53,309 bases of DNA from Amycolatopsis sacchari (lineage in GTDB: Bacteria; Actinomycetota; Actinomycetes; Mycobacteriales; Pseudonocardiaceae). This document shows positions 45,417 through 53,309 of this stretch, piece by piece. Under the pieces are notes generated by a model. It was not told the origin of the DNA, made no database searches, and was given only the letters and a program-made list of their open reading frames with translations. Within the stretch, counting starts at the first letter, position 1. Each line of letters opens with the position of its first letter. The stretch spans positions 1-53,309 of the forward strand of contig NZ_FORP01000035.1 of assembly GCF_900114035.1 (NCBI RefSeq), written 5' to 3'. Position numbers and translations under genes: made by a program.

Positions 45417-46198
45417 CGCTCAAGGAGATGTTCGCCCGGACGCGGAGCGAGGGCAGGGCGGCGCTGGTCGGCTACCTGCCCGCCGGCTACCCGAGCGTCG
45501 AGGGCTCGAAGGACCTGCTCGCCGCGATGATCGACGGTGGTGCGGACCTCGTCGAGGTCGGCATGCCGTACTCGGACCCGGTGATGGACGGGCCGACGAT
45601 CCAGCTCGCCGCGGACACCGCGCTCAAGCAGGGGTTCCGGCTCAAGCAGCTGTTCGAGGTCGTCGAGTCGGTGTCGGCGCGCGGCGGCCGGGCCGTCGTG
45701 ATGACGTACTGGAACCCGGTGCACCGCTACGGCGTCGACCGCTTCGCGCGGGACCTGGCGTCCGCGGGCGGGCTGGGCATGATCACGCCGGACCTGATCC
45801 CGGACGAGGCCGCCGAGTGGATGGCCGCGTCGGAGGAGCACGGCCTGGACCGGATCTTCCTGGTCGCGCCGTCGTCCTCGGAGGAGCGGCTCGACCTGAC
45901 CGCGCGGGCGGCCTCGGGCTTCCTGTACGCCACGGCCGTCATGGGCGTGACCGGGGCGCGGGACCAGGTCGGCGCGGGTGCCGCGGAGCTGGTGCGGCGA
46001 GCGCGGGCGCACACGGACCTGCCGATCGGCGTTGGCCTCGGCGTGCGGTCCCGTGAGCAGGCGGCGGAGGTCGCCGGGTTCGCGGACGCGGTGATCGTCG
46101 GCTCGGCGCTGGTGACGAAGGCCGCCGAGGGTGCCGAGGCCGTGCGGGCGCTGAGCGCCGAGCTCGCGGAGGGCGTGCGGCAGCCGGTCGCGGCCTGA
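45413..46198 (+). CDS. trpA: Tryptophan synthase alpha chain
   Basis: A 261-aa barrel: [32 protein letters not shown] with the catalytic Glu and Asp, [72 protein letters not shown] and [28 protein letters not shown]. It cleaves indoleglycerol phosphate and channels indole to TrpB. The ATG at 45413 overlaps the trpB stop; an 8-codon upstream extension is rejected. Confidence 0.97.
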   Translation: MTLKEMFARTRSEGRAALVGYLPAGYPSVEGSKDLLAAMIDGGADLVEVGMPYSDPVMDGPTIQLAADTALKQGFRLKQLFEVVESVSARGGRAVVMTYWNPVHRYGVDRFARDLASAGGLGMITPDLIPDEAAEWMAASEEHGLDRIFLVAPSSSEERLDLTARAASGFLYATAVMGVTGARDQVGAGAAELVRRARAHTDLPIGVGLGVRSREQAAEVAGFADAVIVGSALVTKAAEGAEAVRALSAELAEGVRQPVAA

Positions 46199-46244
46199 CG
46201 AAAATCCGTGGCCGGGCGCGGGCCGTCGCGGGCAGAGTGATCGC

Positions 46245-46724
46245 ATGGAACTCGCGCAGGTCAACATCGCCCGGCTCAAGGCCCCGCTGACCGATCCGCA
46301 GCTGGCCGACTTCGTCGCCGCGCTGGACCCGGTGAACGCGATCGCCGACGCCGCACCGGGTTTCGTGTGGCGGCTGCAGACCGAGGACGGCAACGCCACG
46401 GCGGTGCGCGCGTTCGAGGACGACGGGCCGGAGATCATCGTCAACATGTCCGTGTGGCGTTCGGTCGAGGACCTGGCCGCGTTCACGTACTCAGGGCAGC
46501 ACCGCGAGCTGTTGCGGCGCCGGCGCGAGTGGTTCGAGCGGATGCGGGAGGCGTACACCGCCTTGTGGTGGGTGCCCGACAGGCACCGGCCGGGCACGGC
46601 GGAAGCCGAGGAGCGCATCCGGCACCTGCGGGAGCACGGCCCGACGCCGCACGCGTTCACGTTGAAGGTCACGTTCTCGCCGGAGTCCGACGCCCCGGCG
46701 CCCGGCTGGCGGTGCCTGGCGTGA
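46245..46724 (+). CDS. DUF3291 domain protein
   Basis: A 159-aa protein with the alpha/beta-barrel-like DUF3291 pattern: ELAQVNIARLKAPLTDPQLADFVAALDPVNAIADAAPGFVWRLQTEDG, VNMSVWRSVEDLAAFTYSGQHRELLRRRREWFERM, LWWVPDRHRPGTAEAEERI, HAFTLKVTF. The fold resembles antibiotic-biosynthesis monooxygenases or stress dimeric barrels, but no enzyme activity is established. Its stop overlaps the start of the MOSC gene (GTGA). Confidence 0.88.
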   Translation: MELAQVNIARLKAPLTDPQLADFVAALDPVNAIADAAPGFVWRLQTEDGNATAVRAFEDDGPEIIVNMSVWRSVEDLAAFTYSGQHRELLRRRREWFERMREAYTALWWVPDRHRPGTAEAEERIRHLREHGPTPHAFTLKVTFSPESDAPAPGWRCLA

Positions 46725-47368
46725 GCCGCGTCGTCTCGGTGAACGTGTCGGGCGACGGCTCCGACACCGGTATCGACAAGCGCCCGGTGACGGAGCCGGT
46801 CCGGGTGTCCGCGCCGGGGCCGCTGGGCACCGGGGGCAGCGGGCTGGCGGGCGACGTGATCAAGGACCTGCGGTACCACGGCGGCGACGACCAGGCGGTG
46901 TACGCGTACGCGCGCGAGGATCTCGACGAGTGGGCCGCCCAGCTCGGGCGGACGCTGACGCCGGGGATGTTCGGGGAGAACCTGACCACCGCCGGTCTCG
47001 ACGTGACGGGCGCGAAGATCGGCGAACGCTGGCGGATCGGCGACGACGTGGTGCTGGAGGTTTCCGCGCCGCGCACCGCCTGCCGCGTGTTCGCGAAGTG
47101 GCTGGGCGAGAAGCAGTGGGTCAAGCGGTTCACGCTGCACGGGAAGCCGGGCGCGTACCTCCGGGTGATCGAGCCGGGGGAGATCCGCGCGGGCGATCCG
47201 GTGACGGTCGTCTCGCGGCCCGCGCACGACGTGACGGTGGGGTTCGCGTTCCGCGCGCTGCTGCGGGAGCCGGAGTTGCTGCCGGAGCTGGTGGTCGCGG
47301 AGGCGTTGCCGGGGCCGGAGCTGCGCAGGGCGCGCAAGGCCGCCGCGGGCCGGCCGGGCGGGGCGTGA
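46721..47368 (+). CDS. MOSC domain protein (YiiM-like)
   Basis: A 215-aa protein with the MOSC beta-barrel: VVSVNVSGDG start, LGTGGSGLAGDVIKDLRYHGGDDQAVYAYAREDLDEWA, LTPGMFGENLTTAGLD, IGERWRIGDDVVLEVSAPRTACRVF with the conserved Cys (PRTACRVF), and GAYLRVIEPGEIRAGD. MOSC proteins bind Mo/sulfur carriers; YiiM types reduce 6-N-hydroxylaminopurine-like substrates. GTG start overlapping the DUF3291 stop. Confidence 0.9.
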   Translation: MSRVVSVNVSGDGSDTGIDKRPVTEPVRVSAPGPLGTGGSGLAGDVIKDLRYHGGDDQAVYAYAREDLDEWAAQLGRTLTPGMFGENLTTAGLDVTGAKIGERWRIGDDVVLEVSAPRTACRVFAKWLGEKQWVKRFTLHGKPGAYLRVIEPGEIRAGDPVTVVSRPAHDVTVGFAFRALLREPELLPELVVAEALPGPELRRARKAAAGRPGGA

Positions 47369-47380
47369 AAAGCTGGCGGC

Positions 47381-47551
47381 ATGGCCAAACCGTCACCCCT
47401 CCAGTTGCGCAACCTGGTACTGGCTGTGCTGATGCTCCTGGCCGGCGGCTGGAACCTGTGGCGCGGCGGTCCGTGGTGGCTGACGGCCATCTTCGGGGTC
47501 GGGTGTGTCCTCGCGGTCGCGTCGGCGTTCCTCAACCGCCCTGCCGACTGA
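47381..47551 (+). CDS. Short two-helix membrane protein
   Basis: A 56-aa frame from ATG 47381: MAKPSPLQLRNLVLAVLMLL..., with helix 1 LVLAVLMLLAGGWNLW and helix 2 WWLTAIFGVGCVLAVASAFL, ending NRPAD before TGA. The start lies 12 bp after the MOSC stop, with a weak ribosome site (GCTGGCGGC). Function unknown; good hydrophobic periodicity and codon pattern support a real gene. Confidence 0.6.
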   Translation: MAKPSPLQLRNLVLAVLMLLAGGWNLWRGGPWWLTAIFGVGCVLAVASAFLNRPAD

Positions 47552-47593
47552 CCGGACCGCCGGGCTTCACGCCGTTCTGTGACCCGGGCAGGC

Positions 47594-47605
47594 TACGGTG
47601 GCCCC
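47594..47605 (+). promoter_or_regulatory. lgt promoter, leaderless type
   Basis: TACGGT (47594-47599) with 6 nt to the GTG at 47606. Confidence 0.5.
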
Positions 47606-48514
47606 GTGCACACGGTGTTCCTCGCGACGATCCCCAGCCCGGACCGGGGCGTCTGGTACCTCGGACCGATCCCGATCCGCGCCTACGCCCTGTTCATCAT
47701 CCTGGGCATCATCCTCGCCATCTGGTGGGGTGAGCGCCGCTGGCAGGAGCGCGGCGGCACCAAGGGCACGGTCGTGGACATCGCGGTGTTCGCCGTGCCG
47801 TTCGGCATCATCGGCGGGCGGCTGTACCACGTCATCACGGACGCGGAGCTGTACTTCGGGCCCGGCAAGGACCCGGTGAAGGCGCTCTACATCTGGGACG
47901 GCGGCCTCGGCATCTGGGGCGCCATCGCGCTGGGCGGTGTCGGGGCGTGGATCGCCTGCCGCCGCAGGGGGATCCCGCTTCCGGCGATGGCCGACGCGAT
48001 CGCACCCGGGATCGTCACGGCGCAGGCCATCGGGCGCCTCGGCAACTACTTCAACCAGGAGCTCTACGGCGCGCACACGTCGCTGCCGTGGGGTCTGGAG
48101 ATCTACCAGCGCTTCGACCCGGACAACCCGGCGATCCCCGACCAGGGGCCCGACGGGGTGGCCTTCGGGCACATCCCGCTGGCGGACAGCCCGGTGCAGC
48201 CGACGTTCCTCTACGAGCTGCTGTGGAACCTCGCGGTGGCCGCACTCGTGGTGTGGCTGGACCGGCGGCTCAAGCTGGGGCACGGGCGGGCGTTCGCGCT
48301 GTACGTCGCGGGCTACACCCTCGGTCGGTTCTGGATCGAGCTGCTGCGCTCCGACCACGCGAACGAGATCCTCGGCCTGCGGGTGAACGTCTGGACGTCG
48401 GTACTGGTGTTCCTCGGCGCGATGATCTACTTCGTGGTCGCCCGCAAGCGCGGCCCGCGCGAGGACCCGGAACTCCTCGCCACGGTGAAGCCGGAGCCGG
48501 AGAAGGTGAACTAG
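47606..48514 (+). CDS. lgt: Prolipoprotein diacylglyceryl transferase
   Basis: A 302-aa seven-helix membrane enzyme that transfers diacylglycerol to the lipobox Cys of prelipoproteins. Visible: YLGPIPIRAYALFIILGIILAIWWGERRW, FGIIGGRLYHVITD, YIWDGGLGIWGAIALGGVGAWIACRR, the Lgt signature IGRLGNYFNQELYGAHTSLPWGL, PVQPTFLYELLWN and LYVAGYTLGRFWIELLRSDHANEILGLRVN. The GTG at 47606 is used rather than the frame start at 47579 because of the TACGGT spacing and family start. The last 33 bp belong to a repeat copied twice downstream. Confidence 0.96.
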   Translation: MHTVFLATIPSPDRGVWYLGPIPIRAYALFIILGIILAIWWGERRWQERGGTKGTVVDIAVFAVPFGIIGGRLYHVITDAELYFGPGKDPVKALYIWDGGLGIWGAIALGGVGAWIACRRRGIPLPAMADAIAPGIVTAQAIGRLGNYFNQELYGAHTSLPWGLEIYQRFDPDNPAIPDQGPDGVAFGHIPLADSPVQPTFLYELLWNLAVAALVVWLDRRLKLGHGRAFALYVAGYTLGRFWIELLRSDHANEILGLRVNVWTSVLVFLGAMIYFVVARKRGPREDPELLATVKPEPEKVN

Positions 48515-48947
48515 CCGAACCACGCCGGGCACGACAGCCTGGAGCGGCGGAAACGGCCGTGCCCGCGGCGAACTGGACCACGCGCCCCGGCTCGTGGCGG
48601 GCACCAGTGTCAGCGTGACGACCGGCAGCAGGCAACCGCCGCCGTCGCAGACCGCGACGGTGAAGCCGGAGCCGGAGAAGGTCAACTAGCCGAACCACGT
48701 CTTCACGGCGGCGTCGAGCGCTTCGGAAACGGCTCGTGCCTGCGGCGAACTGGACCACGCGCTCCGGCTCGTGGCGGGCACCGGCGTCAGCGTGACGACC
48801 GGCAGCATCGGCAACGCCGCGGGCGTCCGCAGGATTCGCCGGTGCGGCAGCAGGCAACCGGCGCCGTCGCAGACCGCGACGGTGAAGCCGGAGCCGGAGA
48901 AGGTGAACTAGCCGAACCACGTCTTCACGGCGGCGTCGAGCGCTTCG
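48482..48947. repeat. Triplicated convergent gene junction
   Basis: A 43-bp block (ACGGTGAAGCCGGAGCCGG ... CTAGCCGAACCACG) occurs at 48482-48524, 48657-48699 and 48879-48921. The first copy holds the lgt stop, the last the stop of the convergent monooxygenase. Copies 2 and 3 share 103 bp (48623-48725 and 48845-48947, 222 bp apart, two mismatches). The intervening pieces also align with each other apart from a gap of about 50 bp. The 393 bp between the two stops hold no independent gene that I can recognise. Confidence 0.8.
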
Positions 48948-50290
48948 CCGCCAGCCCAGGCGATGACGCCGTCGGGACGCAGCAGCAGCGGGCCGGGGGT
49001 CGTGACGGTGAGTGCGTCCACCCGGTCTGTCACGGGAGCGGACGGCGTGAGCAGCAGGCCTCGGCCCGTCGTCATGTGCTCGTACAGATGTGACACAGCG
49101 CCGTCGACGGCGACTAGTTCGAGGTCGGCGCAGTGCTGTCCGACCGGCCCGGCCGCGGGGTAGGGGAACGGGTAACGCAGGTTCACCCCGGACAGCAGGT
49201 CGGCGAAGTACCGGTTCGCCTCGGGGAGGTCCATCAGGTCCGCGACGATCTCGCGGAGCGCGTCCACGTGCGGGCCCGGCGCCAGCAGCGCCGACTGCGC
49301 CCGCGTGTTGCGCAGGACGGCTTCGCCCGCCGGATGCCGTTCCCGCGAGTAGGTGTCCAGCAGCGCCTCGGGGACGTCACCGCGGATCACGGCGGCCAGC
49401 TTCCAGCCGAGGTTCACCGCGTCCAGCAGCCCGAGGTTCAGCCCCTGCCCGCCGCTCGGTGAGTGCACGTGCGCCGCGTCGCCCGCCAGGAACACCCGGC
49501 CGCGGCGGTAGGTGTCGGCCTGGCGCGCCTGGTCCCCGAACCGGCGGCTCTCGGAAACCTCCTCGACGACCACGGACCGGCCTGTCACGCGCTCGATCGC
49601 TTCGGCCAGTTCACCGGGCGTGACGGGGCCTTCCGGCTCGGAGTCCCGTGCGGGCTCCTGCACCCCGGCCATGCCGTGGCCGTGCAGGAAGGTGCCACTG
49701 GGATACCGGCCAGGCGCGGGGACTTCTCCGGCGAACCGCACCCGCCCCGCGATCATCCGGAGCAGCGCCGGGGTGCCGGGAAAACCGAACCCGGCCAGCT
49801 TGCGGACCGTGCTGCGCCCGCCGTCGCACCCGGCGAGCCACGGCGCACGCCACCGCCGGCCGCCCGCCACCACCGTCACCGAGTCCACAGTGGACTCGAG
49901 CGCGTCCACCTCGTGCCCGCGCAGGACCCGCACCCCGAGGCGTCCGGCGTGGTCGGCGAGCAGTCGTTCGAGCTGGGGCTGCCAGATGTAGGTGCCGCGC
50001 CTGCCGGGATCCGGCACGAGCTTGTGGATGTTCGCGAAGTGGCCGAGGTGGCTGCCGTGGTCGCGGGCGAAGTCCCGCACGCCGTCCTCGTGCGCGGCGT
50101 CGAGCTGGGGGCCGAGGCCCCGGCGCCGCAGCGCTTCGGTGGCGAGCACGCCGATGCCGCGTGCCTTCGGTTCCCCGCTGGGGCCGGGCAACCGCTCCAG
50201 CACGAGCGCCCGCACCCCGCCGAGGGCGAGTTCCGCGGCGAGGCAGAGGCCCACCGGCCCCGCTCCGACGACCAGCACGTCAGCGTCCAC
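48908..50290 (-). CDS. FAD-dependent aromatic-type monooxygenase
   Basis: A 460-aa class-A flavoprotein: VLVVGAGPVGLCLAAELALGG (FAD ADP-binding), ERLPGPSGEPKARGIGVLATEALRRRGL, YIWQPQLERLLADHAG, WLAGCDGGRSTVRKLAGFGFPG (DG motif near residue 155) and RVFLAGDAAHVHSPSGGQGLNLGLLDAVNLGWKLA (GD motif near 285). It hydroxylates aromatic or polycyclic substrates; relatives act in polyketide tailoring and in rifamycin or tetracycline inactivation. GTG start with GGAGGACC upstream. Divergent TetR gene with TetR_C-like ligand domain suggests substrate-induced expression. Confidence 0.9.
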   Translation of the reverse strand: MDADVLVVGAGPVGLCLAAELALGGVRALVLERLPGPSGEPKARGIGVLATEALRRRGLGPQLDAAHEDGVRDFARDHGSHLGHFANIHKLVPDPGRRGTYIWQPQLERLLADHAGRLGVRVLRGHEVDALESTVDSVTVVAGGRRWRAPWLAGCDGGRSTVRKLAGFGFPGTPALLRMIAGRVRFAGEVPAPGRYPSGTFLHGHGMAGVQEPARDSEPEGPVTPGELAEAIERVTGRSVVVEEVSESRRFGDQARQADTYRRGRVFLAGDAAHVHSPSGGQGLNLGLLDAVNLGWKLAAVIRGDVPEALLDTYSRERHPAGEAVLRNTRAQSALLAPGPHVDALREIVADLMDLPEANRYFADLLSGVNLRYPFPYPAAGPVGQHCADLELVAVDGAVSHLYEHMTTGRGLLLTPSAPVTDRVDALTVTTPGPLLLRPDGVIAWAGGEALDAAVKTWFG

Positions 50291-50300
50291 GAGGTCCTCC

Positions 50301-50338
50301 TTAACTTGTTAAATGCTACGCTGCCCTGAACTAGTTAA
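50301..50338. promoter_or_regulatory. Divergent promoter with two TetR operators
   Basis: TTAACTTGTTAA (50301-50312) and TGAACTAGTTAA (50327-50338), 26 bp apart, match a common palindrome TTAACT-NGTTAA type. Between them, TAGCAT on the minus strand (50318-50313) and TACGCT on the plus strand (50317-50322) are overlapping -10 boxes for the two divergent genes. Each operator would cover one transcription start. Confidence 0.7.
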
Positions 50339-50355
50339 GGTGTCAAGGAGGCGTG

Positions 50356-50964
50356 GTGGCGGTCGACGTCCGGAAGGCGGTGCGCGTCGCACTGGACCTG
50401 CTGGAGGCGGAGGGGCTGGACAAGCTCACCGTGCGCCGGCTGGCCACGGCGCTCGGGGTCAAGGCGCCCGCGCTGTACTGGCATTTCGCGAGCAAGCGGG
50501 CGCTGCTCGATCACCTGGCGGACGCGATGGTGGCGCCGGTGGTCGACCGGCTGCCGCCGCCCGGCGGGCCCTGGCTCGAGTGGGTGGAAAACGCGGCCAC
50601 GGCGCTGCGCGGCGCGCTGCTGAGCCATCGCGATGGCGCGCGCGTGGCGCTCGGTGCGGACCTGGTCGTCGCCCGTTCGCTCGGGGAGTTCGCCGAGCGA
50701 ACGGTGGAAGTCCTGCACACAGCGGGGTTCTCGCTCGCCGACGCCACCCGCGTGGCCGGGGTGCTCGTGCAGTTCGTGCTCGGCCGGGCCGTCGAGGAGC
50801 AGGCGCGGCCGGACCCCGCGCGAGAGGCCGCTGTGCTGCCGTCGATCCCGTTCCCGTTGATGGTGCGGGGGATGCGTGAACGGCACGAGGCGGGTGCGAC
50901 CGCGGAGGACGATTTCCGGTTCGCGCTGGGCATCCTGCTCGCGGGGCTGAGGTCCCTGCGTTAG
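50356..50964 (+). CDS. TetR-family repressor with TetR-type ligand domain
   Basis: About 202 aa. Helix-turn-helix [47 protein letters not shown] (residues about 10-58), whose ALYWHF is typical of the tetracycline-repressor group. The C-terminal domain is [39 protein letters not shown]. The start is GTG 50356 or GTG 50353, both behind AAGGAGG. Controls the divergent monooxygenase by context. Its stop overlaps that of the convergent SDR gene by 3 bp. Confidence 0.92.
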   Translation: MAVDVRKAVRVALDLLEAEGLDKLTVRRLATALGVKAPALYWHFASKRALLDHLADAMVAPVVDRLPPPGGPWLEWVENAATALRGALLSHRDGARVALGADLVVARSLGEFAERTVEVLHTAGFSLADATRVAGVLVQFVLGRAVEEQARPDPAREAAVLPSIPFPLMVRGMRERHEAGATAEDDFRFALGILLAGLRSLR

Positions 50965-51749
50965 AGGTCCGGCAGTCCGAGGTCGAGGTTCGGCGCCTGG
51001 AGTCCGCCGTCGACCTCCAGCACCTTGCCCGTGACGTACGCGCCCGCGGGTGAGGCGAGGAACAGGATCGCCGCGGCGACGTCCTCCGGGTCCCCGATGC
51101 GGCGCAACGGCGTGGCGGACTCCATCCGCTCGCGGATCTCCGGGTTGCCCGTCACGAGGTCGAGCGCGGACGTCGTCACCGAACCGACCGCGATGGCGTT
51201 CACGCGGATCTTCGGCGCGAGGTCGAACGCCGCCAGGCGCGTGTAGTGCGCGAGCGCCGCCTTCGCCGTGCCGTACGCCGCGAAGCCGCGTCCCGCGATG
51301 CGGCCCATGTTCGACGAGATGTTGACCACCGCGCCGCCGCCGGCTTCGAGCATCGCGGGCGCGGCCGCCGTGGTCAGGGCGTGCGCGGTCGCGACGTTGA
51401 ACCGGAAGGCCTCCTCCAGGAACTCCGCCGTGCTTTCCAGCAACGGCCGCGGGTACGTGCCGCCGACGTTGTTCACCACGATGTCCAGCCGCCCGAACGC
51501 CTCCACGGCGGCGGTGGCGAGCCCGGCGGCGGCCGCGGGCTCGCTGAGGTCCGCGGGCACGACGTGGGCTTTCCGGCCGGTGGCGACGATCCGCTCGGCC
51601 ACGGCCGCGAGATCCGCCTCGGTGCGGGAGGAGACGACGACGTCGGCGCCCGCCTCGGCCAGGGCGACCGCGGCCGCCGCGCCGATGCCGCGCCCGGACC
51701 CGGTGACGACGGCGACCTTGCCGGACACCCGGAAGCGATCCAGGATCAT
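50961..51749 (-). CDS. Short-chain dehydrogenase/reductase
   Basis: A 262-aa classical [34 protein letters not shown] (TGxxxGIG near residue 17), [46 protein letters not shown] with the catalytic Ser and YxxxK, and [19 protein letters not shown], ending [17 protein letters not shown]. It is NAD(P)-dependent and close to glucose/hydroxysteroid dehydrogenase-like members; substrate unknown. The ATG at 51749 is 7 nt behind TACAGT (leaderless type). Confidence 0.92.
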   Translation of the reverse strand: MILDRFRVSGKVAVVTGSGRGIGAAAAVALAEAGADVVVSSRTEADLAAVAERIVATGRKAHVVPADLSEPAAAAGLATAAVEAFGRLDIVVNNVGGTYPRPLLESTAEFLEEAFRFNVATAHALTTAAAPAMLEAGGGAVVNISSNMGRIAGRGFAAYGTAKAALAHYTRLAAFDLAPKIRVNAIAVGSVTTSALDLVTGNPEIRERMESATPLRRIGDPEDVAAAILFLASPAGAYVTGKVLEVDGGLQAPNLDLGLPDL

Positions 51750-51769
51750 GGCCGGAACTGTAACAGGTT

Positions 51770-52363
51770 CTACCGCCGGGCGGAGGTCGCGAGCGCGCGG
51801 CTCGTCCCCGCCGCCGCCTCGGCCACGGCGTCGACGTCCGGCGAGTAGCGGCTCATGAACCCGCTCAGGTGCAGTACCGCGAACCCGTGTGCGGCCGCGA
51901 TGTGCTGCTGCAGCAGGTCGAGCGCCGCCTGCGCGTCGCCCGTCAGCTCCAGCGCGATCGGCAGCAGGACGTCCATCACCGCGCGGCCGGCGTCGCCGAG
52001 CGCGGGATCGGCGAGCGGGCGCAGCTGCTCGGCGAAGATCAGGTCGAACCCGGCGCGGTGCCGCACCACGAACCGCACGTAGACCGCCGCGGTCGCCGCA
52101 AGCGCTTCCGCCGGGTCGGCGGTCTCCCGCACGGACGCGCGCAGGTCGGCGGCGAGCACCTCCGCCGCCCGGGTCGCGGCCGCCTTCAGCAGCGCCAGCC
52201 GGGTGGGGAAGTGCCGGTAGGGCGCGCCGGGGCTGACGCCGGTGCGACGAGCCGCTTCGGCGACCGACAACGCGTCGATCCCGCGCTCCGCGATCAGCGT
52301 CAACGCCGCTTCGACGAGCGCGGCCCGGAGGTCGCCGTGGTGGTAGCTCTCGCGCTTCGGCAC
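51770..52363 (-). CDS. TetR-family regulator (WHG-domain type)
   Basis: A 197-aa regulator: [56 protein letters not shown] (helix-turn-helix, residues 6-62), followed by a WHG-type ligand domain with [18 protein letters not shown] and [12 protein letters not shown]. The start GTG 52363 lies 6 nt behind TACTCT on the minus strand. It probably represses the divergent SDR gene, and itself, through the palindrome at 52375-52396. Confidence 0.92.
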   Translation of the reverse strand: MPKRESYHHGDLRAALVEAALTLIAERGIDALSVAEAARRTGVSPGAPYRHFPTRLALLKAAATRAAEVLAADLRASVRETADPAEALAATAAVYVRFVVRHRAGFDLIFAEQLRPLADPALGDAGRAVMDVLLPIALELTGDAQAALDLLQQHIAAAHGFAVLHLSGFMSRYSPDVDAVAEAAAGTSRALATSARR

Positions 52364-52374
52364 CCGACCAGAGT

Positions 52375-52396
52375 AATGTAAGAAGGGTCTTACATT
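52375..52396. promoter_or_regulatory. TetR operator over divergent -10 boxes
   Basis: AATGTAAGA (52375-52383) and TCTTACATT (52388-52396) are perfect 9-bp inverted arms around AGGG. The right arm contains TACATT, a -10 for the SDR gene. The left arm begins on the last base of the regulator's own TACTCT (52375-52370, minus). Confidence 0.75.
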
Positions 52397-52413
52397 TTTC
52401 GGAAGGAGTCCCG

Positions 52414-53148
52414 ATGACGGGAATCGAAGGCAAGGTCGTCGCGATCACGGGTGCCGGCAGCGGGATCGGCGAGGCGACGGCGGTGCTGCTCGCCGAGCGC
52501 GGGGCGAAGGTCGTGCTGGGCGCACGGCGCGCGGAACGCCTCGAGGCGGTGGCCAAGCGCATCGGGAACGACGGCGGGGAGGCGGCCTTCGCGGTCACGG
52601 ACGTGACCCGGCGCGAGGACCTCGCCGGGCTCGTGGAGGTCGCGCGGGAGCGGTTCGGCAGGCTCGACGTGTTCGTGAACAACGCGGGTGTCGGCCTGAT
52701 CTCGCTGATCGACGAACTGCGCGTCGACGACTGGGACGAGATGATCGACGTGAACCTGAAGGGGGTGCTGTACGGCATCGCGGCGGCCCTGCCGGTGTTC
52801 CGCGCGCAGGGCTCGGGCCAGTTCGTCACGATCGCCTCGACGGCGGCGTACCGCACGAAGCCGGTCCAGACGGTCTACTCGGCGACGAAGGTCGCGGTGC
52901 GCACGGTGTGCGACGGGCTGCAGCAGGAGGCGGGCGACAGCCTGCGGGTCACCACCATCTCGCCGGGCATGATCTCGACGGAGTTCGCCGAGCGGATGGA
53001 CCCGGAGGTGCGGGCGCAGATCTCCGCGAACATGGCGGACATCGGCATCACCCCGGACGCCGTCGCCCGGGCGGTCGCGTTCGCGGTGGAACAGCCCGAC
53101 GACGTGGACGTGAGCGAGATCGTCGTGCGCCCGACGGCGCAGAGCTGA
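52414..53148 (+). CDS. Short-chain dehydrogenase/reductase (NADP-type)
   Basis: A 244-aa [39 protein letters not shown] (cofactor site with basic residues after the second strand, favouring NADPH), [18 protein letters not shown], the catalytic Ser and YxxxK in [30 protein letters not shown], and [13 protein letters not shown]. It resembles the YdfG/serine-type oxidoreductases. The ATG has GGAAGGAGTCCCG upstream. Controlled by the divergent TetR by inference. Confidence 0.93.
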   Translation: MTGIEGKVVAITGAGSGIGEATAVLLAERGAKVVLGARRAERLEAVAKRIGNDGGEAAFAVTDVTRREDLAGLVEVARERFGRLDVFVNNAGVGLISLIDELRVDDWDEMIDVNLKGVLYGIAAALPVFRAQGSGQFVTIASTAAYRTKPVQTVYSATKVAVRTVCDGLQQEAGDSLRVTTISPGMISTEFAERMDPEVRAQISANMADIGITPDAVARAVAFAVEQPDDVDVSEIVVRPTAQS

Positions 53149-53160
53149 AGCCGGGTGGCC

Positions 53161-53219
53161 CTCCCCCCGCCCCGATCTTTGAGTGTTCACGGCCGATCCG
53201 TCGCGTCAAGGGCGCTCAG
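53161..53219. repeat. Partial second copy of the left-edge repeat element
   Basis: Bases 53169-53210 are identical to 181-222. The C-rich lead CTCCCCCC before it matches the outer arm as well. The mini-hairpin core and right arm are absent: after AAGGGCGC the sequence diverges. The remaining bases to 53309 are GT-rich and hold no gene that I can see. Confidence 0.7.
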
Positions 53220-53309
53220 TGTGAGGGTGTGGGTGGGCTGTGGCTTGGTGGTTATGGTCCGGTTTGGTTGCGTGGTGACTGGCAAGGGCGCTGCCGCCGT
53301 GTGGGGTTG

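Noticed and set aside
47567..48685. 372-aa minus-strand frame opposite lgt
   Set aside because: Antisense shadow of lgt plus the repeated junction; lgt motifs on the plus strand are complete.

Overview
The window is about 53 kb of very GC-rich chromosomal DNA with GTG/ATG starts, GTGA and ATGA stop-start overlaps, a his-trp-lgt gene order, a PriA-type HisA with no trpF, BsaP, NrtR, EccE and F420-type oxidoreductases. This points to an actinobacterium, most likely Pseudonocardiaceae (Amycolatopsis-like). Apart from one AT-richer insert, the sequence looks like ordinary core chromosome of such an organism.

Layout. 1-1411: a structured repeat element, a uridine-kinase-like gene and a broken SRPBCC gene. 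1484-9409: a P450, then a biotin cluster (bioA, a SulP-carbonic anhydrase fusion, bioD, bioB, bsaP, DUF2567 gene) with no bioF. 9445-10042: a noncoding tandem array of ~59-bp units. 10102-15102: a LON-domain gene, the NAD regulator nrtR and, divergently, nadA-nadB-nadC. 15288-23927: a histidine kinase, deazaflavin-type oxidoreductase, a reductase-deaminase fusion in inverted RibD order, a secreted trypsin-like protease, eccE, an orphan LuxR response regulator, small enzymes and transporters, and a nitrilase-family hydrolase. 23976-39313: histidine genes hisD-hisC-hisB, then hisH-hisA, hisF, hisI. They are separated by an insert, an MMPL exporter with its TetR regulator, and a SoxR-transketolase pair. 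41185-48514: trpE, TIGR02234 gene, trpC-trpB-trpA, DUF3291, MOSC, a short membrane protein and lgt. 48515-53148: a rearranged convergent junction, a FAD monooxygenase/TetR pair, and two SDR genes with a TetR. The right edge carries a partial copy of the repeat found at the left edge.

The most interesting part is 27021-29571. This 2.55-kb insert, visibly lower in GC, sits exactly between 46-bp direct repeats (one mismatch) that overlap the end of hisB and the start of a small membrane-protein gene. It contains only a two-gene operon: a 246-aa helical protein with a HEPN-like Rx6H motif, and a 530-aa AAA/ORC-CDC6-like ATPase with a C-terminal helix-hairpin-helix region. There is no recombinase. 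It has the layout of a mobile defence cassette. A second theme is regulatory: at least fifteen genes have an actinobacterial -10 box (TANNNT) placed 6-8 nt before the start codon, which predicts leaderless mRNAs, including for hisD, hisH, hisA, hisF, trpE, lgt and bioA. Several divergent regulator/target pairs show clear palindromic operators over these boxes.

All functions are read from the sequence and from memory of protein families; no database search was run.
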